Shown here piece by piece: positions 8,284-16,844 of a stretch of DNA of 64,000 nucleotides (its first letter is position 1; each line of letters opens with the position of its first letter). This DNA comes from Phycisphaerales bacterium (GTDB lineage: Bacteria; Planctomycetota; Phycisphaerae; Phycisphaerales; SM1A02), in contig JAQWTL010000033.1 of the NCBI GenBank assembly GCA_029242715.1, positions 1 through 64,000 of the forward strand. Direction: 5' to 3'. The notes beneath the pieces are model-generated. The model worked only from the letters and a program-made list of their open reading frames with translations, was not told the origin of the DNA and did no database searches. Both the position numbers and the translations under genes were made by a program.

Positions 8284-8835
8284 ATGACAACCACGATCAC
8301 GAATACATATGAAGGCCTCTTTCTCCTGCCGCAATCAGCCGGTTCGGATCTCGGAGGTGCTGCTGAACTGGTCAAGTCCCTGCTTGAGAAGATTGGTGCT
8401 GAAGTCCTTGCATTCCGAAAATGGGACGAACGCAGGCTTGCCTATGAAATCAAGGGCAACAAGCGAGGCCTCTACTTTCTCTGCTACTTCAACGTTGCCG
8501 GCAGCCAGATAGCCACGCTTGACAGACAGTGCCTGTTGTCAGAGAGCATCCTTCGACACATGGTGACCCGAGCCGACCATCTCACGCTTGAGCAGATGCA
8601 GTCCACAGATGCCCAGCAGGAACTCGCCGATGAGATCAAGCTGCGAGCAGAGCAGTCCAAGGACCGCACTTCCGCTGCCACCAGCATCATTGATCGTGAA
8701 GATGTTCCCAAGACCGAGGAAGCTGCTCAGGCTGAAGCACCCGCTGAAGCACCCGCTGAGGAACCCGCTGCTGCCGAGAAAGAGGCTGCTGAGACCGTCA
8801 CAGCTGAAACAACCCCGGAAGGCGGTTCCGCCTGA
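8284..8835 (+). CDS. rpsF: 30S ribosomal protein S6 with long acidic tail
   Basis: Small-subunit protein that partners S18 on 16S rRNA. Residues 8-100 are the S6 fold (YEGLFLLPQ..., KWDERRLAYEIKGNKRGLYFLCYF, SILRHMVTR). After about residue 120 comes an Ala/Glu/Pro-rich tail with repeated A-P-A-E units, bringing the protein to 183 residues against roughly 100-130 in most bacteria. It heads rpsF-ssb-rplI; the usual rpsR between ssb and rplI is missing. AGGA precedes the ATG. Confidence 0.95.
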   Translation: MTTTITNTYEGLFLLPQSAGSDLGGAAELVKSLLEKIGAEVLAFRKWDERRLAYEIKGNKRGLYFLCYFNVAGSQIATLDRQCLLSESILRHMVTRADHLTLEQMQSTDAQQELADEIKLRAEQSKDRTSAATSIIDREDVPKTEEAAQAEAPAEAPAEEPAAAEKEAAETVTAETTPEGGSA

Positions 8836-8848
8836 ATCCATATTGTGT

Positions 8849-8878
8849 CCTCAAGCCGCCCAGATGGGCCTCTTGAGG
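8849..8878 (+). terminator. Hairpin between rpsF and ssb
   Basis: CCTCAAG (8849-8855) pairs with CTTGAGG (8872-8878), with an inner CCC/GGG pairing. The downstream T-run is poor, so this may be an attenuator or processing hairpin rather than a full terminator. Confidence 0.4.
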
Positions 8879-8951
8879 TGTAGCATGATCGAGAAGAAGT
8901 GTTTCGAACGCCATCGAGGGCGTCGATCGAATAAGGCAACAGGAGGGATTC

Positions 8952-9350
8952 ATGCCGAACTACAACAAGGTCATGCTGATGGGCAACCTCACTCGCGATG
9001 TCGAGTTGAAGCACACGGCCGGCAATACAGCCGTGGCAAACCTGGCTATGGCGGTCAATCGCCGCTACAGGGTCAACGATGAAACACGCGAAGAGACCAC
9101 TTTCGTGGACTGCGAAGCTTGGGGCCGGACTGCTGAGAACATCTCCAAGTTCTTCAGCAAGGGACGACCCATCTTCATTGAAGGACGCCTCAAACTGGAT
9201 GAATGGCAGGATCGTGATGGAAACAAGCGATCCAAACTGAGAGTCGTGATTGAGAACTTTGAATTCGTAGACAGTGGCGGAAAAGGCGGAGGATCGGGCA
9301 ACCAGTCTGAAAATCGAACAGCCGTACCCGCCGATGACATTCCCTTCTAG
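8952..9350 (+). CDS. ssb: Single-stranded DNA-binding protein
   Basis: OB-fold protein that coats single-stranded DNA in replication and repair. Residues 1-108 are the DNA-binding domain (NKVMLMGNLTRDVEL, FVDCEAWGRTAENISKF, GRPIFIEGRLKLDEWQD). A short Gly/Ser/Asn linker follows, ending in the acidic tip D-D-I-P-F that recruits partner proteins. The 132-residue length is short but normal. An AGGAGG ribosome-binding site precedes the ATG. Confidence 0.97.
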   Translation: MPNYNKVMLMGNLTRDVELKHTAGNTAVANLAMAVNRRYRVNDETREETTFVDCEAWGRTAENISKFFSKGRPIFIEGRLKLDEWQDRDGNKRSKLRVVIENFEFVDSGGKGGGSGNQSENRTAVPADDIPF

Positions 9351-9425
9351 CCGGATCTCTCCGGCGGCACTGGGGCCGACCCTGTTCCGGTCGACTCCTA
9401 ACTTGAACCGAAAGGACAGTGACCC

Positions 9426-10034
9426 ATGGCACGGAACATTGAACTACTCCTCCAGGAAAACGTCGAGAACCTCGGCATCGTTGGAGACGTCGTCCGGGTA
9501 AAGCCCGGTTTTGCCCGTAACTTTCTCCTCCCGATGGGCGTGGCCGTCGTTCCGACGCCCCAGCGCATCGCTGCACTTGAGGCCGACCGTGAGAAGGCCG
9601 TCGCTGCACTTGCAGAGCAGAAGGGCCGGCGAAACATGATCCTCGAGAAGCTCGAAGGCATCGCACTGACCATGACCCGGTCATGCAATGATCAAGGCGT
9701 TCTCTATGGCTCAGTAAGTCAACGAGACATCGCCGATGGCCTCCAGGAAATCGCGGTAGCCCTGAACGAGAGCATCGACCCTCGACACATACGCGTCGCG
9801 ACCTCCATCCGGCACATCGGGACCTACGACGTGCCCATCCAGTTCGAGCAGGACCTTCGGACAGAGATCCAGGTCATTGTCGAGCCCGATCAACCGCTTG
9901 AGGAACGCGAGGAAATGGAATTCGATGATGAGGGTGAACTCATCGAGAAGCCCCGACCCAAGCAAGCTCCAAAACCTGTCTCCGGCCCCGAAGGTGCCGA
10001 GGAATCGGCTCCCGCGGATGAGGCGACCGCCTAG
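9426..10034 (+). CDS. rplI: 50S ribosomal protein L9 with C-terminal extension
   Basis: Large-subunit protein with two RNA-binding domains joined by a long helix. The N-terminal domain has LLQENVENLGIVGDVVRVKPGFARNFLLP, a long helix covers about 45-75, and the C-terminal domain has VLYGSVSQRDIADGL. The protein has 202 residues against about 150 in typical L9. The extra part, from about residue 150, is an acidic, Pro/Ala-rich tail. A diverged copy of the stretch encoding the end of the C-terminal domain (bases 9840-9917) occurs again at 20.7 kb. AAGGA precedes the ATG. Confidence 0.96.
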   Translation: MARNIELLLQENVENLGIVGDVVRVKPGFARNFLLPMGVAVVPTPQRIAALEADREKAVAALAEQKGRRNMILEKLEGIALTMTRSCNDQGVLYGSVSQRDIADGLQEIAVALNESIDPRHIRVATSIRHIGTYDVPIQFEQDLRTEIQVIVEPDQPLEEREEMEFDDEGELIEKPRPKQAPKPVSGPEGAEESAPADEATA

Positions 10035-10064
10035 TGACGGCTCATCACAACTGAATTGCAGACT

Positions 10065-10098
10065 CGGGCACCTCTTGGGGTGCCCGTTGTCATGTTTT
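10065..10098 (+). terminator. Terminator after rplI
   Basis: Perfect stem CGGGCACC (10065-10072)/GGTGCCCG (10079-10086) with a six-base loop, followed by a broken T-rich stretch ending in TTTTT. It separates the ribosomal run from the MoxR/VWA operon. Confidence 0.7.
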
Positions 10099-10253
10099 TA
10101 AAAACAATCAGCGCATGGAAGCGGCTCCTATGACCTATCTGTTGCCGAAGAGCACAGTCCAGGCTCCATGGGTCTCCGAACAAGTGGCCAAGCTCGATAG
10201 ACTTGGATCTGATCGAGACTGGATGCCTCTCACCAATCGCATTGGAGACCTGC

Positions 10254-11384
10254 ATGAGACTCTTCCGATTTGCCCTGCTCTCAATCAGCTTGCTCGTCCT
10301 CGATAACGGCACGATCTGGGCTGGGGAGTTTCCTGATGATTATTTCTTCAGCAAGGCCGACCGACCAGCATCGCTCAAGGCCCTGGAAGGCCAACCTGCC
10401 AAATCCCTTGAACTCGATGAGTGGATTGGAGAGGAGACCTCGATTGAGGATCTGAAAGGACAGGTCATCGTCGTTGATTTTTGGGCCACCTGGTGCGGCC
10501 CCTGCATGGCGGCCATTCCCAAGAACATCGCCTTGGTGGACAAGTACAAGGACCAAGGCATGGCCATGATCGGAGTGCATGATTCCAACAGTGGATGGGA
10601 CAAGGCATCCGGGGTCGTCAACGACAAGAAGATTAATTACCCCGTCGCACGCGACAAGGGCGGCAGTAGCACCAAGGCCTATGGACTGCAGTTCTGGCCG
10701 ACTTACGTGGTCATCGACCGCAAGGGGGTCGTTCGTGCCGCCGGCCTGGTTCCTGACAAAGTTGAAGATGTCATCAAGATACTTCTCAAAGAACCTGGGG
10801 GGCCGTCAGATGACGCATCAACAACAGGCGAGTTCCCCCCCGAATGGTATGTCGGCGGCAAGAAACGGCTGCCGGGCATGACTGGCCTGGAAGGCAAGCC
10901 GGCTCCAGATATTCTGACTGCTTCAGAGGATGAATGGATTGGCGACCCATCTGTTTTAGAGTCTCGCGAAGGCCGTATCACGGTCGTGCGATTCCTGGCA
11001 CCCCTGAATCTCGAAACACGCCAGGCATTGCCCGCCTGGAAAAAGACTGCCGACTCGCTCACTCCACATGGTGTTGTTTTTCTTGGGATCTGCGATTACC
11101 AATGCAAATGGGCCGACATGCAAAGTCTTGTTGAAACTGAAACAACACCCTTCCCGATTACACGCGATCAAGCACCTGAGGAAGATGGCTTGCCGCTGGG
11201 AAGAACTGCCTTGACCTATGGCGTCAGGATATGGCCCACCACGGTCGTGATCGATCGTACGGGCCACGTTCGAGCTGCAGGGATCAAGGAAGACCACCTC
11301 CAAGCAGTGATTGAAACCCTCATGGCGGAACCCGGAGATCTTCCCCCGGGAGATGAAGAGACTAATGGAGCACGCACACGATGA
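10254..11384 (+). CDS. Secreted tandem thioredoxin-like (TlpA-type) protein
   Basis: Predicted exported protein of 376 residues: signal peptide (about 1-23, ending ...IWAG), then two thioredoxin-like domains. The first (about 45-185) has the redox site W80-C-G-P-C84 and a cis-Pro segment FWPTYVVIDRKG. The second (about 210-365) has a parallel IWPTTVVIDRTG segment, but FLAPLNLE stands where the CxxC should be, so it is probably redox-inactive. I chose the ATG at 10254 because it has GGAG upstream and a clean signal peptide; an upstream TTG extension lacks both. The stop overlaps the moxR start as ATGA, tying it to that operon, where it may service disulphides of the secreted partners. Confidence 0.85.
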   Translation: MRLFRFALLSISLLVLDNGTIWAGEFPDDYFFSKADRPASLKALEGQPAKSLELDEWIGEETSIEDLKGQVIVVDFWATWCGPCMAAIPKNIALVDKYKDQGMAMIGVHDSNSGWDKASGVVNDKKINYPVARDKGGSSTKAYGLQFWPTYVVIDRKGVVRAAGLVPDKVEDVIKILLKEPGGPSDDASTTGEFPPEWYVGGKKRLPGMTGLEGKPAPDILTASEDEWIGDPSVLESREGRITVVRFLAPLNLETRQALPAWKKTADSLTPHGVVFLGICDYQCKWADMQSLVETETTPFPITRDQAPEEDGLPLGRTALTYGVRIWPTTVVIDRTGHVRAAGIKEDHLQAVIETLMAEPGDLPPGDEETNGARTR

Positions 11385-12379
11385 ACGACAGCGTCGTTGA
11401 TATGAAGAGTTCGGTTCCCGGAAACTCGTTCGCGGAGACTGTCCGAACCACTGTTGGCCGAACCGTCGTGGGACAGGAAGTCGTCGTGGAACGCATCATG
11501 ATCGCCCTGCTGACGGGCGGCCACTTGCTCCTGGAAGGCGTCCCTGGAATTGCCAAGACCCTGCTCGTCCAAGCAGTTGGCCGTGCCGTCGACCTGCAGT
11601 TCAAACGCATCCAGTTCACTATTGACCTCTTGCCCTCCGACATCGTCGGTTCCGAGATCCTCGATACGAACACCGGCAACTTCCGCATTCATCAGGGACC
11701 GATCTTTACCAACCTCCTCCTTGCGGATGAGATCAACCGAGCCTCGCCCAAGGTGCAGTCGGCCCTCCTGGAAGCCATGCAGGAGCGCAAAGTTTCAATC
11801 GGGGATGCCACCTATGAACTCCCTGCCCCCTTCTTGGTCATCGCGACGCAGAATCCTGTTGAACAAGCGGGCACCTTTGAACTTCCAGAGGCGCAGTTGG
11901 ATCGGTTCATGTTGCGACATCGACTGACCTATCCCACACCCGAGCAAGAAACCGAGGTTGTTCGTCGCGGCCTGGAATTGAAGCTCAAGCGACAAGGCGA
12001 CGGGGCTGTGCCGATGACTGCCTTTGACGCCATTGACGACAGCAGCCCTTTCCATGTGAAGGACTTGACCTCGGCGATGGAAGCCGTACTGAATGTACAT
12101 GTCAGTGATGTCTTCATGCGAGATTGTGTCGAGTTGGTCACGCTGACTCGATCTCACCCGGACATCGAACTGGGATGTTCTCCTCGGGCAGCCATCGCTC
12201 TGGTCCAGGCATCCCGGGCCCGGGCCTTCATCAATGGCCGAAACTATGCCATACCCGAGGACTTTTTGGCCTTGGCCGAAGATGTCGTTCTTCACCGGAT
12301 GCGGCTGACATACGAAGCACTGGCCCAGGGACGCCGTGGCGAAGACGTTCTGTCAGACCTCCTCACGGCTCTTGCCTGA
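11381..12379 (+). CDS. MoxR family AAA+ ATPase
   Basis: Cytosolic AAA+ chaperone-like ATPase that in known systems acts with VWA-domain proteins. The 332 residues show Walker A G53-V-P-G-I-A-K-T60, Walker B L-L-L-A-D-E-I-N-R (112-120), sensor-1 IATQNPVEQAGTFELPEAQLDRFM and the C-terminal lid. It overlaps the genes on both sides (ATGA upstream, TGATG downstream), so the cluster is translationally coupled. MoxR, DUF58 and VWA genes in this order define the Bat-type (aerotolerance) clusters. Confidence 0.93.
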   Translation: MNDSVVDMKSSVPGNSFAETVRTTVGRTVVGQEVVVERIMIALLTGGHLLLEGVPGIAKTLLVQAVGRAVDLQFKRIQFTIDLLPSDIVGSEILDTNTGNFRIHQGPIFTNLLLADEINRASPKVQSALLEAMQERKVSIGDATYELPAPFLVIATQNPVEQAGTFELPEAQLDRFMLRHRLTYPTPEQETEVVRRGLELKLKRQGDGAVPMTAFDAIDDSSPFHVKDLTSAMEAVLNVHVSDVFMRDCVELVTLTRSHPDIELGCSPRAAIALVQASRARAFINGRNYAIPEDFLALAEDVVLHRMRLTYEALAQGRRGEDVLSDLLTALA

Positions 12380-13266
12380 TGCATGACACGCACCCAGTAC
12401 TCGGACCACCCGACGAATTGTCGCATGGCGACTTCGACATGGTCGTCCGTCGCCTTGCCGATGATCTGGCCTTTGGAACAGATGCCTCACGGTTTACTGG
12501 AAGCGGATTGGAATATGCCCAATCACGAAGATACGAACCGGGTGATTCCATTCGCCAGATTGACTGGCGGCTTACGGCCCGTACCCAGGACACGTATGTC
12601 AAGGAATACGAGGCCCTGAAGCGAACGGATGTTCACCTCGTTATTGACACCTCGGCCTCGATGGCCGTCTCCTCAACGACCTTGTCCAAGCACGATCTCG
12701 CGATTTGGGTCGCGGCCGCCATTGGCCTCATTGCCCAGAGACGCCTGAGCCCCTGTGCAGTGGTTGGTGCAGGCGAACGAACGACACGATTCGAACCCAG
12801 CCTGCTGCGTTCTGATCTGAGGCAATCCCTGGAACCCCTCCGGCTCGGCAAGTATGCCGAAACAACCAACCTGGGCGAACGGCTCGAAGAGTTGGCAGCA
12901 CGTGCGAAACGTTCAAGCATGATTGTCATCCTGAGTGATCTGCATGATCTGACCGCCATGCCTGCCATTCAACATGCTGCCCAACGCCATGACGTCATCG
13001 TCTTTGAACTCCATGATCCCGCCGAGCAGGGACAACTTGGGGCCGGCTTCTTCCGAGGCCGTGAGGCCGAGACAGGCAGGCATTTCATCGGTCATGGTCG
13101 GCTTCGTTGGCACAGCAAGAACGTGGGGCATGAAGACGATGACACCGGGCAGGTCCTGGCAAGATCCGGTGCCAGTTGGCTTCGCCTGGATACGGATAAA
13201 GCGTTCCTGCCTCCTCTGAAGCATTTTCTTGCCAACCGAGCCATGGCTGGAGGCGGGCGGGCATGA
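12379..13266 (+). CDS. DUF58 domain protein
   Basis: DUF58 proteins have a VWA-like fold and accompany MoxR ATPases; their biochemical role is not settled. The 295 residues carry the family signature SRRYEPGDSIRQIDWRLTART (split here across the motif around residues 55-75). A MIDAS-like V-I-D-T-S-A-S-M follows near residue 95. No signal peptide or membrane helix is seen, so it is probably cytosolic. The ATG at 12379 overlaps the moxR stop in TGATG; a longer in-frame version starting inside moxR is less likely. Confidence 0.88.
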   Translation: MHDTHPVLGPPDELSHGDFDMVVRRLADDLAFGTDASRFTGSGLEYAQSRRYEPGDSIRQIDWRLTARTQDTYVKEYEALKRTDVHLVIDTSASMAVSSTTLSKHDLAIWVAAAIGLIAQRRLSPCAVVGAGERTTRFEPSLLRSDLRQSLEPLRLGKYAETTNLGERLEELAARAKRSSMIVILSDLHDLTAMPAIQHAAQRHDVIVFELHDPAEQGQLGAGFFRGREAETGRHFIGHGRLRWHSKNVGHEDDDTGQVLARSGASWLRLDTDKAFLPPLKHFLANRAMAGGGRA

Positions 13267-14066
13267 GCCTTGTCGTGTACATCCTCACCGTGTTCACCAT
13301 GCTGGGCGCCACGGATGCCCAACCGATGGCTGAAGCCACCCGGGGGATTGCTGGGCACGTCACGATCGAAGTTGAGCAGGGAATGTTACGAGGCAGGCCG
13401 GACCTGGATCTGGACTCACCACTGCTCATCAGGATCGCAGCCGTCCATTCACGACCTGAAGGCGGGTTCCTGTTTGACCTGGAATTCCTGGGCACGCAAC
13501 CAGGAGTGTTCGATCTCCGTGAGGTCCTGGTGTTTTCCAATGGTGCATCGACAGCACAACTTGATCCCATTCCGATCCGGATCGTCTCGCACCTGGCCGA
13601 CCATTCCGCCAGTGATCTGGCGATGACCATGCCGCCGGAATCAACTCTTCGAGGCGGCTACGTGACCTTGTTGATCGTGATCGGTGTCGTCTGGATCCTC
13701 GTGCCCGCCATCGTGATCACCCGGCGACTGCTTCGTCCACGCCCTGATCCAATCGTGACACCACGTGGGCCTACCTTGGCAGAGCAGTTGGCGCCACTGG
13801 TTGAGGCTGCAGCCGATCGTCAACTCACCATTCCCGAGCAAGCCCGGCTGGAACTCCTGCTCTACTGGCATTGGCAGGCTGCCCTTCAGCTTGATGAATC
13901 TCGTCCTGAAGCGGTTGCTCGACTCCGTCGTCACGATGATGCCGGCCAGTTACTTCGCACGGTGGAATCCTGGTTGCATGACCCGACCACCGCAGCGCCC
14001 ACCCGAGATGACATCAAGAAACTGCTCCTGCCGTACGGGCATGTATCTACGGGAGCTGTTTCATGA
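13263..14066 (+). CDS. Membrane protein of the MoxR/VWA operon, function unknown
   Basis: A 267-residue protein with an N-terminal signal or anchor (1-20), a beta-rich exported part (about 25-120), one membrane helix (about 128-152, GYVTLLIVIGVVWILVPAIVI) and a cytosolic C-terminal part with helical character. The layout resembles the small BatD-like partners of other MoxR/VWA clusters, but I see no motif that proves it. It overlaps both neighbours by ATGA, so it is made with them. Confidence 0.75.
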   Translation: MSLVVYILTVFTMLGATDAQPMAEATRGIAGHVTIEVEQGMLRGRPDLDLDSPLLIRIAAVHSRPEGGFLFDLEFLGTQPGVFDLREVLVFSNGASTAQLDPIPIRIVSHLADHSASDLAMTMPPESTLRGGYVTLLIVIGVVWILVPAIVITRRLLRPRPDPIVTPRGPTLAEQLAPLVEAAADRQLTIPEQARLELLLYWHWQAALQLDESRPEAVARLRRHDDAGQLLRTVESWLHDPTTAAPTRDDIKKLLLPYGHVSTGAVS

Positions 14067-14971
14067 CGTTCACATACCCATCGATTCTGCTTCTGCTGGC
14101 CGCTGGCGTGATCCTGATCACATGGGCCTGGCAACGGCATGGCTTTGGCCTGGCGATGCCCTTCGATCACCGCCAACATCGTCCCCGCCGGTTCCTGCGT
14201 TGGACCCTTTCAACCTTTGATTCAATGCCGGCCATCATCCTGCTGGCCGCCATCTGCATCCTCGCAGGCCCTCAGATTCTTCGGACTCCGAATCAGCAAA
14301 GGGTCCTGACCAACATCCAATTTGCCCTGGACATTTCGGGCAGCATGAATTCCGGCAACCGTTACGAGATGGCCACCGAAGCCATTCACCAATTCGTCGA
14401 TGCCCGTGAGGGCGATGCCTTCGGCCTGACTCTCTTTGGCACCCATGCAATTCGCTGGGTACCGCTGACCAAGGACCTCGATGCAATTCGGAACGCCCTG
14501 CCCTTTGCCAACCCACGCTTCCAACCAAGTCACATGGGCAGCACGCGTATTGGTAACGCCCTGGAATTCTGCCTGTCGAACATGCTTACCGAAGCCTCCG
14601 AAGGAGAGCGCATGATCATCCTGGTCTCCGACGGCATCAGCAGCGATCTCAATGATCAAGGCGCCGTGTCAACCATCACGGATGACCTCGAAGAAGCCAA
14701 CATCACGATGTACCACGTGCATGTCGGTACGTCACGAGTCCCCGCAAGAGTCCAGGAGATTGCTCGGGAAACCGGCGGAGAAGCCTTCGTGGCCACGGAC
14801 CAGAAGAGCTTGGATCGCGTGTTTCGTCACATCGATCGCCTGAAGCCGGATGAGTTCAAACGCGGCGGGACCGTTCCGATGGATTTCTTCCTGCCCTTCG
14901 CCCTGGCTGGATTGGCCGCGCTCGCCCTGCATGTGATCGGGCTCTTCGGACTGAGGTACACGCCATGGTGA
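14063..14971 (+). CDS. BatA-like VWA domain membrane protein
   Basis: A 302-residue protein: two N-terminal membrane helices (about 5-22 and 52-72), a von Willebrand factor A domain with MIDAS motif D-I-S-G-S-M-N-S near residue 92 and a matching L-V-S-D-G segment near 195, and a C-terminal helix (about 272-296). VWA domains bind metal and protein ligands. In Bat clusters two such proteins are thought to form a membrane complex driven by MoxR. It overlaps the next VWA gene by seven bases. Confidence 0.87.
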   Translation: MTFTYPSILLLLAAGVILITWAWQRHGFGLAMPFDHRQHRPRRFLRWTLSTFDSMPAIILLAAICILAGPQILRTPNQQRVLTNIQFALDISGSMNSGNRYEMATEAIHQFVDAREGDAFGLTLFGTHAIRWVPLTKDLDAIRNALPFANPRFQPSHMGSTRIGNALEFCLSNMLTEASEGERMIILVSDGISSDLNDQGAVSTITDDLEEANITMYHVHVGTSRVPARVQEIARETGGEAFVATDQKSLDRVFRHIDRLKPDEFKRGGTVPMDFFLPFALAGLAALALHVIGLFGLRYTPW

Positions 14972-15963
14972 TCTCTCCGATGCTGGCACTCCTGATTGCG
15001 ATCGTGGTTGCGGCACTCGTCGCCGTGGCACAATGGTTGCACGGTCGACGGATCAGCCGTGTCTCAACTTTGGCCTTCGGTCCCGGGGGCCGGCCCGCAG
15101 CCTGGACCTCCGCGACCACGCCTCTGATCGTGATTGCCGCCGGGTGTGTCACGTGGGGACTCATCATCCTCGCCGTGATTGACCCTCGAATACGTACCGA
15201 TGAAGCCATTCGCGAGGCTTCCAAGCACCTGCTCATTGCATTTGACGCATCGCCATCGATGTACCTGGAAGATGCCGGACCTGACATCGACAAGATGTCA
15301 CGTGCCTCGTGGGCGGGAGAGGTCATGCAAGGCGTCTTGGATCGACTGGACCCGGCGACCACTCGCATCTCTCTGGTCGCCTTCTATACCGACGCCTATC
15401 CCATCTTTCGAGAGACCTTCGACAAGGAAGTGATCCGGAATGCTCTGGATGGGCTTCCTCTCTACACGGCCTTCAAACCCGGCCCCACGAGATTGCAGGA
15501 AGGCGTGATCAAGGCCCTGGATGTCGCAAAGCCCTGGATGCCTGGATCAGCCACACTCGTGGTGATCAGTGATGGCGATACGCTCGGCAGTTCGAACCGT
15601 CCCCACTTGCCCGCATCGATTGCGGACACCATCGTGATTGGTGTTGGTGACCCATACCGAACGACCGCGGTTGCCGGACACGCGTCCCGGCAAGACACCG
15701 CCTCCCTCAAGCAACTCGCAGCCCGGCTTGGTGGCACCTTCCACCAGGGGAACGAACTCCACCTGCCCTCCGCTCTGCTCGATGATCTGACCATGATCCA
15801 ACCTCGCCTGGGTGACGAAGGCAGCCTGCGGCAAATCGCAATCATTCTGTTGGTCTGTGGGGCCGCAATCCTGGCATTGATCGGACCAGTCCTCTCACTG
15901 CTCGGCCAACCACGCACCTGGATGAATGCTCGAAGACTCCCTGCCGCAGGAGGTGTCGCATGA
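14965..15963 (+). CDS. BatB-like VWA domain membrane protein
   Basis: Second VWA membrane protein, 332 residues. Helices are at about 3-25, 50-72 and 290-312. The MIDAS motif is D-A-S-P-S-M near residue 92 and the paired segment is V-V-I-S-D-G-D near 195. The arrangement parallels the preceding gene, as in batA-batB pairs that arose by duplication. The start overlaps the previous gene and the stop overlaps the next one by ATGA. Confidence 0.87.
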   Translation: MVISPMLALLIAIVVAALVAVAQWLHGRRISRVSTLAFGPGGRPAAWTSATTPLIVIAAGCVTWGLIILAVIDPRIRTDEAIREASKHLLIAFDASPSMYLEDAGPDIDKMSRASWAGEVMQGVLDRLDPATTRISLVAFYTDAYPIFRETFDKEVIRNALDGLPLYTAFKPGPTRLQEGVIKALDVAKPWMPGSATLVVISDGDTLGSSNRPHLPASIADTIVIGVGDPYRTTAVAGHASRQDTASLKQLAARLGGTFHQGNELHLPSALLDDLTMIQPRLGDEGSLRQIAIILLVCGAAILALIGPVLSLLGQPRTWMNARRLPAAGGVA

Positions 15964-16841
15964 CCATCGCTTCACGGTTCGGCTGGTCGCTTTGGGCGTT
16001 GGTGCCCGTAGCCGTCATCGCCTTCCACTTCGGCCCTGGCCAGGTCCTGCTCGCGCGGGACAAGGCCATGACGCGGTATGACGTCGCCCTTCAACTGGAA
16101 CTGGATGCCATCGAAACCCAACGACAAGCCTACAACCATCATCTCGCTGCGATCGATGCGCGTCGTGTGACTTTCCTGCCAAACACAACACCCGAAGATC
16201 ACGCTCGTATGGAGATCGCAATCAAGGCTGAACGAATTGCCTACGAGCAGGCCGCCGATCAATGGCAACAAGTGGCGGATGTCTATGAACAGGTTCAAGA
16301 GCATCTGCAGGACGCAGACCAGGACACCTTGGCTCGTATTCGTTGGTCCAAGGCTCGAGCCCAGGTTCGATCAGGTGCGGTATGGGATGGTGCTGCGGAG
16401 TTAGAAACCCTGCTGTACGAACTTCAGGCCTTGGAAAATGATCAACAAGTCGCCCTTGCTCGTGCAACACGCGAAGAACTAGGGGCTGCTCATTATTTCG
16501 GAGCCCACCTCCTTCGACTGGAGGGCAAACCAGCATCGACCTGGCGGCCGGAAGTCGCCAAGGCACGCCAGCACTTCCGCTACCTCGCCGAAGCTGCTGC
16601 CCGGGAAGGCGCCGATGAAACCGTCATCCGCGCCCTCGAGGACAACGTCGAACGCGCCATCAATCTCGAACAAATGGACTTCTCTGAATTGGAAGGCCGA
16701 CCTCTCCCCAGGCAAAGCCCGAGAACAGGCCGCGGCGGCGGCCCTCGACCCGGTCAACAGCCAGGGATTTCCCAAAGACCTCCAGGTGAACGAGATGGTC
16801 GCGGCGCCAGTGGCGTCGGACCAATTGGACCCGGTTGGTAG
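15960..16841 (+). CDS. Exported helical-repeat protein of the VWA operon
   Basis: Unrecognised as a named family. The 293 residues have an N-terminal hydrophobic segment (about 8-31) and then a mostly helical, charged region (35-240) reminiscent of TPR-like repeats. The C-terminal tail (about 245-293) is rich in Gly, Pro, Arg and Gln and is probably disordered. Bat operons usually hold TPR proteins (BatC/BatE) at this place, which fits the position, but assignment is inference. It starts by ATGA overlap with the VWA gene. Confidence 0.68.
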   Translation: MTIASRFGWSLWALVPVAVIAFHFGPGQVLLARDKAMTRYDVALQLELDAIETQRQAYNHHLAAIDARRVTFLPNTTPEDHARMEIAIKAERIAYEQAADQWQQVADVYEQVQEHLQDADQDTLARIRWSKARAQVRSGAVWDGAAELETLLYELQALENDQQVALARATREELGAAHYFGAHLLRLEGKPASTWRPEVAKARQHFRYLAEAAAREGADETVIRALEDNVERAINLEQMDFSELEGRPLPRQSPRTGRGGGPRPGQQPGISQRPPGERDGRGASGVGPIGPGW

Positions 16842-16844
16842 GAC

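Noticed and set aside
12124-12378. N-terminal extension of the DUF58 protein
   Set aside because: The extension lies in moxR coding sequence out of frame. The ATG overlapping the moxR stop gives the expected length.
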